Shown here: in pieces, positions 1 to 9,151 of the stretch
Position numbering within the stretch: position 1 is the stretch's first letter
Layout of the letters: each line of letters begins with the position of its first letter
Origin: Atopsyche davidsoni
Lineage: Eukaryota > Arthropoda > Insecta > Trichoptera > Hydrobiosidae
NCBI GenBank assembly: GCA_022113835.1
Contig: JAILWY010000026.1
Span: 10,195,001-10,259,000, forward strand
Length of the DNA stretch: 64,000 bases
Direction of reading: 5' to 3'
The notes under the pieces: model-generated
What the model was told of the DNA's origin: nothing
Seen by the model: only the letters and a program-made list of their open reading frames with translations
The model's database searches: none
Program-made: the position numbers and the translations under genes

Positions 1-848
1 AAAGTATTATTAGCTAAATATTTACGAGAATGTAGCACTTTTTACGATTTTGTCACTCGACGGAGGCGGGCGGTTGCCGCCATAAAGAGTCAGGTAGCAA
101 GACCCTGCAAACAATAACAGGTACCGAGTATGTTTGTTATTTATGAACAGTTAGTTAATCAGATAATATAAATATGGGCGAGGTGGTTGTCGCAGACCAA
201 TACGCAACATCCTATTCTTTTATGCGAAAAACATTAAAATGGTGGAGAAAACTGTTTTTCTAGGGTCTAGAAACCTCCATAGAAAATGCATATATATTGT
301 ATAAAGAATGCAATAATAATGCAAATCCAATAAGCTATAAAGCATTTAGAGAAAAGTTGTTACTGGAGCTCATAGGAGACTTTCGTGCTCCGATATCCAA
401 ATCAGGGCGATTATCCACAGGTGACACTGTTCAGCGCTTAGATGGAAAAAGTCATTTTATATTTTCTAATTCTCAGAAAAAACATAAAAATTGCTTGGTG
501 TGTTCCAATAGGAATGTTCATGGAGGAAGAAGAGAAACCACATTCTGTTGCGAGACCTGTGAAAGGAAGCCGGGCCTCCATCCAGGAGAATCTTTAAAAA
601 AATACCACACCAAAATAAATTTTAAACTTTAAATTGTACGCAAAATAAATTATTGATAGACTCTTATCTCTTTTTTTTTACTACCTTACAACTAAACAAT
701 CATAACAATATCATAAAAATATGTTATTAATTTGTTTTATGATTATAAGCTATTGTGTAACAATAACATCTAATTTATTAACAAAAATCTCATAATTACC
801 TCGGAGTTGGTAAACGGAAAAATTAAAAAAATCAAAGAGTGCAAAGGG
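1..848 (+). mobile_element. piggyBac-type element, right part (left end outside window)
   Basis: The right terminus is seen directly: GAGTGCAAAGGG ends at 848 and is followed by TTAA (849-852), the piggyBac target site. The terminus matches that of the complete element at 3635-4646 (TIR CCCTTTGCACTCGAGA), so both belong to related families and have the same orientation. No matching left terminus is visible in 1-160, so the element begins upstream of the window. It carries a decayed C-terminal transposase fragment (162-632), then about 215 bp of AT-rich 3' sequence. Confidence is high for the right boundary and unknown for the left. Confidence 0.7.
162..632 (+). pseudogene. piggyBac transposase C-terminal fragment, broken
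   Basis: The reading frame from 162 to the TAA at 630-632 encodes the end of a DDE_Tnp_1_7 (piggyBac) transposase. Visible parts are a VADQYA segment, a KWWRKLFF segment, YILYKEC and the C-terminal cysteine-rich finger (CLVC...CCETC...H...KYH). An in-frame TAG at 261-263 replaces the Trp normally found in the FFWG-like motif, and the frame is closed upstream of 162. One of the finger's usual Cys positions (CYMKYH in the second copy) reads SLKKYH here. The catalytic core lies outside or is lost, so this cannot encode an active transposase. Confidence 0.75.
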
Positions 849-852
849 TTAA

Positions 853-1826
853 ACAAATGGGCAACAACATTAATAAACAAACTTTTGGTAGCTGTTATCA
901 ATGGTAGCAATGGGGGGGAAATTTTGAAATGACAACCAAGCCTGATGCAGCTCAACATCCAAGAAAATAAGTCCTATAACTTTTAATTTTGCATCTGCTT
1001 TTAAAGTAGAATTAAATATATATTTTTGAGTATAAATTTATATATTGTAGCAGCAGTGCAAACACACGCTACATTATTTGTCTTGTTAAGCTCCGCCCCT
1101 ACCTCAGGTAGAGACTTTCTAATTTTACAACCCTACAACCCGACGCTATAACGCAACCCTATACAGAGAGACGCAGACACTCAACCAGTAACCACGTACA
1201 ATTCTTTTGTCCATCATCTTAATAAACGAATACGCAAACATTTCGCCAGCCTTTTGATCTACATCCACATCAATAAGCAACATAACATCAACGGCGAAAA
1301 TATTAAATCTGATCCTACTAATAAGATTGTAATCATTAATGTATATTTATTTTACCTAAGCGTGGTCATTAATCACTTGTATAGGACGCATATGTTGCTA
1401 TTCAGTTAAACACATCAATTACTTTTTATATATTGTACTGCTGTAAAATACCATGCAGCTTTATTTGAATGAACTTTTTGGATAACCCTTAATTTTTCAA
1501 TAAATATACTTCTTGCTGTGAGAATTTAAGCCATTCTGTCAATCTGCCACACAAAATTTAAGTGAGACAGGTAAATAAGTACTAATGATGAATGAATAAT
1601 GAGTAAACTGAAAACCAACCACTTACAAGGCAAGTTGATCATAAAATGGCAATTGTTATTTTGCAAGGGTTTATGAAGTATACATGTTTCTTTTTCACAA
1701 AAACAAAACTTTAATCGAAAATTTACATAATTGATAACAAAAGAAGGTAAAATGTTATATGTTCATAGAGTGCACTTGAACTTTCTACTTAAATAAATTA
1801 TCACTGATATACTTAAAATAAAACAT
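853..1826. other. intergenic, no gene recognised
   Basis: AT-rich sequence downstream of MIC10 (minus strand) and right of the piggyBac end. A moderately GC-rich patch at about 1050-1300 shows no recognisable coding potential or RNA fold. TTTATT at 1460-1465 (AATAAA on the minus strand) is a possible but distant MIC10 polyadenylation signal. Confidence 0.4.
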
Positions 1827-2195
1827 TCACTTCGGTGATTTCTTTGGAGTAAATTCACCTGTGGCTGGATCGATTGTTTTACCTGCTTTGCTACCCTTTG
1901 AATCGGTGAATAAATCGTTGATACTAGTTTCACAACTGTTGTATGCCATTCCGATACCGATACCAGCACCGACCAAAATAGGCCACCGTCTTCTCACGAA
2001 TAGTAATGAAAAAACTGCTCCGAGACCCATTCCACCTCCTGAAAATTATTGACAATTCACGGTTCAGATCTCAAATAATAATACAACAATAAATTTACTA
2101 CCATAAGTAGGCTTACCCAATTTAATAATTCCATCGGTCAAACATTTGTCGAACTTTTGGCCGACAAGGTCTTCGGGATTGACAGGTACAGCCAT
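1827..2195 (-). CDS. Mic10: MICOS complex subunit MIC10 (MINOS1)
   Basis: Two coding exons on the minus strand: 2195-2117 and 2038-1827, split by a 78-bp GT-AG intron in phase 1, giving 96 residues. The N-terminus (MAVPVNPEDLVGQKFDKC) matches the MIC10 N-terminal region. It is followed by two membrane-spanning hairpin segments with the glycine-rich motifs diagnostic of the family (GGGMGLGAV at about residues 27-35 and GAGIGIGMAY at about 48-57), separated by a basic loop (RRRW). A short polar tail ends in KKSPK. In known species MIC10 oligomerises through these glycine motifs in the inner mitochondrial membrane and bends it at cristae junctions. The length is normal for the family and the start is the only ATG that gives the conserved N-terminus. 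A further non-coding 5' exon is likely: an acceptor lies directly upstream of CCAAGATGG (intron 2201-2300, donor AAAAG|GTAAT). Confidence 0.9.
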
Positions 2196-2400
2196 CTTGG
2201 CTGAAACTGAAAAAATACTCTCTTAACAACTCGCATATTGTACATAACGCTTTAATTAATTTTTACATCTTATAATAGGAATAATCTATAAAACTATTAC
2301 CTTTTTACAATTTCATACAGACAACTTATACGTGTTGTGTAACTTCTGTCACACTCCCGGCAGGTCAAAGACAAGACGAGGTGAAACAGAATACCGAGGT
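2196..2400 (-). promoter_or_regulatory. MIC10 5' UTR exon/intron and promoter region
   Basis: On the minus strand, AAAAG|GTAATAG at 2301/2300 is a good donor and a TTTTTTCAG-type acceptor lies just upstream of the start codon (about 2201-2208). This predicts a ~100-bp intron in the 5' UTR and a transcription start somewhere in 2310-2400. No TATA box was identified. The exact start is inferred, not seen. Confidence 0.4.
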
Positions 2401-3300
2401 AGATTATCGAGCTCGAAAAAATAAAACCTAAGATCAATCGACAAACGTGAAATAGCCATAAATTTTCAGTAAGTTTTATTTATTTTTAGAAAATTTAAGT
2501 AATAATAAAAAACAACGTAGTAAAATATAAATGTTGTAAATTATGTCGGTATATATTTCAAACGTTTTTAATATTGCCGCCATTTAAACAATTTGCTTGT
2601 TAATAGCAGAACTTAGATATTGATAGGCTAAAACATGCTTTATTTTATCAAACAGTTTACTAGTAAGTAAAAAAATAAAACAAAAAATCGATCCTTTTTT
2701 TTTTTTTATATGATGAAGAATTATTATTTTTTAAAATTAAATTTTAACCTTGCATTAATAATTTTGATTGGATTTACGCCACCTCCTAAGCCAAATATTT
2801 TAAGTTCTGCAACCTGCCCTCAGGACCAAGGAATAGCTCCCATTATATTGCAAGCATAACCCTAACAGCTATTGTAAATTAACATAAAATAAAATAAATA
2901 ATCTCGGCTAGTTTTAAGTAATACTACAATGAGCTCACTGTGATTATTATTGTTTTATTATTATTATATTTGAATGAATAATTATAAAAAATATATATTT
3001 CAAATAATCGATTTTTCGGTTATACTCAATCGATTATTTCAACCATAAGAATAACGTCAAACATATGCTTGTGTTGAAATTTGAATATCTCGGTTCAGAC
3101 GCTGAAATTATAACCGTCTTCTTGTCCTCTTGCGTAAATGTTTTGTTTTTGACGTTATTGCTTAATGTCGATCTTCCAACATTTTTATTAATAATGAAGT
3201 AACAAACAATTTGGTTACAAGTGTTATCACAAATAAATGATTTAAAAAACCAAACAAGTAATGTCTGAAATATTTTAAGTTTTGCTAGCGAGCTCAATAT
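2401..3300. other. AT-rich spacer between divergent genes
   Basis: About 0.9 kb separates the divergent MIC10 and CKAP2-like genes. It is strongly AT-rich with short T and A runs (e.g. about 2694-2707). A small less AT-rich patch at 2770-2860 has no recognisable protein. A minus-strand open frame at about 3034-3297 shows no family features and is probably chance. Confidence 0.4.
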
Positions 3301-3362
3301 TGCGAAGTTTCCAACGGACGGTGTATTTTATAGTTTAAAAAGTGTTTCTCGATAAATATACA
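3301..3362 (+). promoter_or_regulatory. proximal promoter/5' UTR of CKAP2-like gene with Myb-type site
   Basis: Within 50 bp of the ATG is CCAACGG (3311-3317), a match to the Myb core AACGG; a TTTGAA box lies at about 3078. In Drosophila, Myb-MuvB complexes act at such sites in G2/M genes, which would suit a mitotic spindle protein. The short motifs are seen directly; function is inference. Confidence 0.25.
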
Positions 3363-6300
3363 ATGAATAAAAATCATTCCACGCAAATTGATAAGAGTAA
3401 GCCGGTATCCGTGAATAATGAAGAAATGAAGCAAAAAATGGAAGAAATACGTTTGAAAGCGAAAAAAATGCGCGATGAACGAATTTTAAAGCATGCTGCA
3501 AGAATACAGTCTGTAAGATGATTTGTTTAACTTTTTCTTAGTAAAATAGAGTAACATTACATCCTAATTTTTATGAACAAATATGGTAACTTTCCATTGT
3601 ATCTTACTTGTCTGGCTTCCGATAAGTTGTTTAACCCTTTGCACTCGAGAGGTGCGGATTCCGCACCACACGATGTACTGCCGCAACTCGAGTGGTGCGG
3701 ATTCCGCACCACTTTGTTTGATGCGGAAATTCGATGTGCGATGATAACTATTTATGGTTTCTTATCTAGTGATTTCTTCTTTATGTTTATGTGATCTTGT
3801 TCTTTAAAGTTCGTTACTAAGCACTGCGTATATAATTTTACAAAGATCATGTTATCTCCTTTTCAAACTACGCTAGAATTGCTTATCTAAGATTAGTGCG
3901 GCACCATAAAGCGAACTGCATTTTTGGTCTCATTTCGAACTTGACAGCCATGGCAATATGACTGGATGTGTACCTAATCAACCCATATATTTTTTGCTTG
4001 TACTTCTTATCGTAATAATTCATTTGAAGGTCCTTATTTGCTTAAATTTATATTGCACTGAAGGAAAGACTTTTTTCTCCCTCACAATATCAATAACCTC
4101 TTCATTCACTTATCGAACCATTATTTTGTTTGGTTTATAATATATAATAATATTATGATAATGTGTATCTCACTCAACAGCTGAGAGGAGAACAGCCGCA
4201 TAATCACTTGTGGTATATGAAAACCTTAGTTCGGCAATTGACGGGAGATTTTCGTCAGACACGTGCTAGAGCTTCACTTCTAAGTGGAAAGCTGCATAAC
4301 GTTCTAACAGGAGTTAGGAAGAATTGCAAAGTCTGCTATCAAAAAAATAAACCCGGCAAAAGACATCAAACGACATTCTATTGTGATACTTGTCCCGAAA
4401 AGCCGGGCATGCATCTCGGCAATTGTTACATGAAATATCATACAAAGCAAAATTACAAAAACTTATGGTTACGAAATTATCTTCGTTAAGATGTAAATAT
4501 ACATTAAATATTAAAATAAAAAAGTTTTATGGGTTAATTTGTGTGTGTGATCATTTTAAGTTAGAGGTGAAAAATTCATCAAAAGTGCTACGAAACGCTT
4601 CGAGTTGCTGATTAGTCCGCGCGGAAACGGTCTCGAGCGCAAAGGGTTAATATGAGCAGATACAAATAATCTCTTATTGAAGTTATAAAGTTGTGTATTA
4701 TATTTAATAGTGAATTTTCCCACGAAAGTCTGTGCTCTTAATAATATTGGAGCTAATTCTGTATTTTCTTTGTAATTTCCACATTACAATAATTTTTATA
4801 AAATTTGTATAATAATTTTATTAAATTATAAAATTTATGTAAAATTTCAGCTGAAGACAATGAATTTGCAGAAGTATGGTGATCATTCAATAATATCAAA
4901 TATGAAGCCTCAACTCTCTTCTAATACAGCAAAAGTACTAGGTCTTACCAACAAGTATAACACTTTTGAAGAATCAACTAAATTACTTACTAAAACCACT
5001 ACTGTTTCTACAAAAGCTCCCTTAAAGGAAACAAATAAAACAGCCAAATCTCTAAATGCCACTAACAATGAAAAAAAAGACACTCGTAAATCTATGTCTA
5101 TTCATTATAATTATGGCTACTCCAGATTGCCATTTGCCAATCAAGCAAAATCTGAATCAATTCAAAGTGATGATTTGAAAACAATCACAAGTGATGATTT
5201 GAAGACAATCACAACTAAAGACGTTGATTCAAAACCTGACCATTCTAAAACTAAAAATATCACTAAAAAAATTGATATGTCTTCTATTGCTCGGTTGTCA
5301 AAGCCGAGATTCATTAACTCGGTTGTTCCTCTTGGTTCTGCACCACCTCGACCAAAGACTAACAAGTCAGCACCGAGCGTCGCGGAATCTCAACCTAAAA
5401 AATCTCAAAGGTGGACCATGGCATCAATTGACCGATTATCTAAACCTAAAATTGTGAGTCAGCCAATTTCTTCACATTTTACAAAACCACAGAGGGTTGA
5501 GAACATTCGCAGAACTATATCGGCACCATCACAGGTGGTTCGCAAACAGAAATCTGATGATAAAGTAGAAAAGGTAAGTGTTCAGTTAAATTCTACTAAA
5601 TTACCTGTTAACTATCGTCGCTCACTATCAACAGTTCACTTCAAACGTATGGGCGCAGGCGCTGCAAAACAATGTGTACAGCGAACACTGTCAAGTGGTA
5701 ATATAAAAAATAAAGAGTTTGACGAGACTATAATATCTTCTTGTGATTATGTATTGCCTGTTGAGTCAGAAAGAAAAAAATCAGTTAAATTTTTCACACC
5801 CATCCGTAAAAGCTCCACACCAATGTTTCTCAATACTCCAAAGCCGAGTGAATTGCGAAAACGTCTTAATGACTGGCTGCAGAAAAGAGGAAAATCTCTA
5901 AGTACATATCACCACTTACAATGCTTCGGAGTTCATGGGTTCAAAAAGTCTGAAGATGCTCCTAAGCCTATTGATATGCCTACAAATGATGAAAACAAAG
6001 AAAATGAAGAGATAGAAGATGATGATTCATTTTCAGAAAACATGACTGGACATGTGAAAGACAATGCTGCAGAATGGCGTAGCGCAAGCTATAAGCTGGC
6101 AGATAGTCCAACCGTATCTGACAATACAGGAAACTATCATGTTCTCAGAGAATTGACTCCAAAGCCATTAGAGGACATCGTTCCTATTACGTCTGCTGCA
6201 TTGAATGACCTTCATCAATTGATTCTTGAGGTGAATGTACAATGTGTGAAGACTATTAATATATCTATTTATTTTGAAAACATTTTTAAGGGTTTATTTT

Positions 6301-7351
6301 TCAACTGTAGGGCTACTCGTGGCATCAGTGTGCTGAGTGGCTACGTGCCGTAGTGCGCACCTGTGGTGAGAGTGTTACTAACAGTGTCCCCTACTGGGAG
6401 TGTCGAGCTGCACTTGAAGAAAAACGTGGTGATTTCCCTCGAGCAGTGGAATGCTACAACAAAGCTATCCAGCAGGGAGCGCAGGTATATTACAGAAATG
6501 ACAAGAAGTGACTGTGTGTTTCATAGCTTTGTAGTTGAGATTGATACTTATGAACTTCTCACAAAGTCAATTAAGTGTCTTTTTGAGGTTCTTAGTTTAT
6601 TAAGGAGTTATTTCAACCACTGTTTTTTTTAATATTTAACCACCATTTTCATCATGGAGTGTTAATATAATTATTTGTATTCTTTACACTGCATTAATAT
6701 TCCAGCCATCAGATGTTGAAGCATGTTTGGATACCCTTCTAGAAAAATTTATGAAACTCAATCTCGATCCGTATTCTGTAAAAAATGCACAAATTATGGC
6801 CGACTCTAAACTTGTGGATGTCAAGAATGTATTTAAATCTACACTCATCCGATTTGCAATTCAACAAAAGAGTATTAAGGAGTGAGTTTAGAGTATTTAT
6901 TTTCATAGTAATTTTAAAGATTTATTCATATGCAAATATAAAATTAGATTTTGGTGTTTTTATCTTATTAATAATGCATTGATTACTTTTTAGTGGAAAC
7001 AAAAACTCTACCAATTCTCCCAAATTCACTGCAACACCCGTAAGACGAAGTTCTAGGTTGTCGTATTTTCCTGAAGTTAATGGAAGAAAAGTGGCTACCC
7101 CTATTAATCGCAGGAACACCAGTGCTCAAAAGGCCAATATTAATTTCAATGGAAATTCAAAAGAAAATGACAAGTTTCCTGATAAAGTGAAACACAAATT
7201 CACATCACCTATAAGCCAATCTGCAAAGAAGTTGACAGGAAGAAAGACTCTTGTTCAACTATGCAGTTCGCTAAGAAATATTGACGAAGACATTAAACAG
7301 TCATTATTGTTTGTTCCCAACAAGGCTCTTACTTTTGACGAAGGTCTGTAA
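3363..7351 (+). CDS. CKAP2 C-terminal-domain-like protein (predicted mitotic spindle/microtubule protein)
   Basis: Five exons joined by GT-AG introns: 3363-3512, 4851-6230, 6311-6484, 6706-6881, 6994-7351 (745 residues, TAA at 7349-7351). All junction phases agree (0,0,0,2). The N-terminal exon is a charged helix (about 17-50). A long basic, Ser/Thr/Lys-rich disordered region follows, with a 21-nt in-frame tandem duplication (SDDLKTIT twice, about 5168-5208) and two copies of an SIxRLSKPR/K motif (about residues 193-204 and 240-251). A KEN box at 433-435 suggests APC/C-dependent turnover. From about 379 (RKRLNDWLQKRGKSL) and especially about 500-590 (CAEWLRAVV, YWECRAALEEKRGDF, KAIQQGAQPSDVE) the protein resembles the helical CKAP2_C region. 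TPVRRSSRL at 641-649 recalls motifs of CKAP2/HURP mitotic proteins. CKAP2 family proteins bind and stabilise spindle microtubules. The exon structure is certain to me; the family call is moderate. Confidence 0.72.
3644..3712 (+). repeat. subterminal palindromic direct repeats of the piggyBac-type element
   Basis: Two direct repeats of 26 bp (3644-3669 and 3687-3712, period 43) each begin CTCGAG and contain the palindrome GGTGCGGATTCCGCACC (8-bp arms, 1-nt spacer; 3651-3667 and 3694-3710). Subterminal repeats of this kind serve as transposase-binding sites in piggyBac-like elements; that role here is inferred. Confidence 0.7.
4172..4489 (+). pseudogene. piggyBac transposase C-terminal remnant
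   Basis: The open frame to the TAA at 4487-4489 has a conserved GDFRQ segment and an apparently intact C-terminal zinc-finger-like motif (CKVC...CDTC...GMHLGNCYMKYHTK). No DDD catalytic core precedes it; sequence upstream in the element (3713-4170) is AT-rich and unrelated to transposase. This is consistent with an internal deletion removing most of the gene. No real ATG start exists, so it is not expected to be expressed as a functional enzyme. Confidence 0.75.
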
Positions 7352-8900
7352 TATATTTCGATAAACTTTGTATTATAAACAGCGAAGCCCCAATTATCAT
7401 GAATAATTATTCTTGTTTAAAAATTGTACTAAATCAACTCATATTATTGTAAGCTGTTATAATTACAGTATAATGATTGGTTGCACAATAGTTGAAGTAT
7501 GTTTTATGTATATTTTTTATATTATCTATTTAACAAATATTACCATGGATTTATTTTGATATATTTAAAAAGGTGGACAAATTTGGCTTTTATTTTTATA
7601 AAGTTTTGTAGATAAGCTGTTAACTTAAATAAAGGGCATCCACTAGTTATTTCTTCAATGAGATTCTAAAGTTCAGCTAGCTAAACCAAACTTCAAACTA
7701 TTTTTTTTGTGTACAATTTTAATCAAAAATTTAGAATTATTTTCTGATTTATAGTGAAATATATTTGTAGCTGTTCAAATTTACACAAATCAGGGCTTTG
7801 CTGTAATCAAATAATTCTAATTTACTCTTTTATCCATATTTAATGTTGAATATCCAATCGTTTTTATGAAGCCATCTCTGAAAACGCTATACGTTAATAA
7901 AAGCGTTTCCTTTATTTGGAATGCTATTTCTGTTTAAAGCTCTAAAGTTTTTTTGCAATTTTGTATAATTACATAGGTACACATTACTTTGTAATTATTA
8001 ATTTGTGTTGATTTATAAAAATAAATGCTATTGGCTACAACTTTCACTGCGGTTATTTACATTTTGTTTTATTTATAAGACATCACATATTCATTACTCA
8101 AGATGAAATAACAGTCAAACTCGAGATGTAAGTACTAAAGTTTTTCTTTTCTAAATTAGGTATTTAATAAGAAATAAAATAAATCATACATTGACACTAT
8201 CAGTAGTGCATATTTTTTGGCAAGTCCCTTTGTATCATAATGTATATTATTTTTTGTGCAAACATGCCATATTTTAAAAGAGAACTTTTTGCACACTTAC
8301 TGTTGTACATTCAATAGTATTTTATTGTTTTTTTTTTTTTCTGTTAATGTTCAATATTTTTAATAAAGTGCAGCTTATGATGTTAAATTTTATTAACTGT
8401 ATTTATTTTAATATTTCTTCGATAAATAATTATTAACATACATATTTTTTTACTACTAACATACTTTTTTTTTTAAACTTAATACATTATATGGGCTTTT
8501 TAAAATTAATAATGATATATTTTCTCAAATTATAATCCTTACCAAATAAAACGACATTCTTATATCGTTTATCTTATGTTAAGGCGGCCTCTTGTTTTAT
8601 AATTTTTTTTTCATAAAAAATTGTTAAATGACCCAATTAGGTAAGTTAAAATACAATTTGTTTAAATAAATTATAAAGAAAACTTTTTACAAAACTCGTA
8701 TTAACGCATTTTAATATTATCTCTGAAGCATTGTTGCTTGATACATCAAAAATTATCCTGCGGAAATATCTGATATATCAAATCACATTTATTGATCAGG
8801 TCAAAAATAAGTAAACTATCGTTGTAATGTTATAGCACGATGTTTAGCATTATTTCGAATATTATAATTACCATTCACATTTTGTAATTTTTGATAAATT
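7352..8900 (+). other. 3' UTR of CKAP2-like gene and spacer before the MAP kinase gene
   Basis: AT-rich non-coding sequence. AATAAA hexamers on the plus strand at 7628-7633, 7896-7901 and 8020-8025 are candidate polyadenylation signals for the CKAP2-like transcript; the first is best placed (about 280 nt after the stop). No other gene is seen. Confidence 0.45.
7628..7633 (+). terminator. candidate poly(A) signal of CKAP2-like gene
   Basis: Canonical AATAAA, 277 nt downstream of the TAA stop. It is chosen as nearest, but further AATAAA copies downstream could be used as well. Confidence 0.4.
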
Positions 8901-9023
8901 ATTTTTTTAGACTTGGCATACTCACTAGCCATAAATAAAATAAAAAGTATAGCAAAATGTTATCAGAGCGCGGGCCTCCCAGTCTTCAACTTGTTTTCTT
9001 CTGTGCTATATTGTATTGTCAAA

Positions 9024-9151
9024 ATGGCGGAAGCTGTAGGTGCTACGAGCGCGAATCCTAATGCTGAAATTGTTCGGGGACAAGTTTTTGAAGTGGGACC
9101 GAGATACACAAATTTACAGTACATTGGAGAAGGCGCTTATGGCATGGTCGT
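9024..9151 (+). CDS. rl: ERK-type MAP kinase (rolled/MAPK1), first coding exon only
   Basis: ATG at 9024 in a good context (AAAATGG) opens 42 codons plus two bases, ending at a consensus donor GT|GTAAGT (9151/9152). The segment [14 protein letters not shown], then [12 protein letters not shown], is nearly identical to the N-terminus of insect and vertebrate ERK1/2. GEGAYG (residues 35-40) is the ATP-binding glycine loop, cut by the intron in phase 2. The first ~15 residues are the variable N-terminal tail. Upstream the same frame is open but has no ATG, so 9024 is the start. ERK is the terminal kinase of the Ras-Raf-MEK cascade. The rest of the kinase domain (VAIKK lysine, HRD, DFG, TEY loop) is not found in the remaining 54.8 kb of the plus strand and must lie beyond the window. 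Confidence 0.9.

Larger units (their letters stand above)
3635..4646 (+). mobile_element. complete, internally deleted piggyBac-type element in CKAP2-like intron 1
   Basis: TTAA at 3631-3634 and at 4647-4650 flank the 1012-bp element. The TIRs are CCCTTTGCACTCGAGA (left) and the inverse of TCTCGAGCGCAAAGGG (right), with one mismatch. It retains only the C-terminal end of transposase (4172-4489), so it is non-autonomous. It makes up about 76% of the 1338-bp host intron; without it the intron would be about 320 bp. It has the same orientation as the gene and the same terminal family as the fragment ending at 848. Confidence 0.88.

Noticed and set aside
8913..9023. In-frame upstream extension of the ERK exon (37 codons)
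   Set aside because: There is no ATG in it; the conserved start context is at 9024. It is probably 5' UTR.
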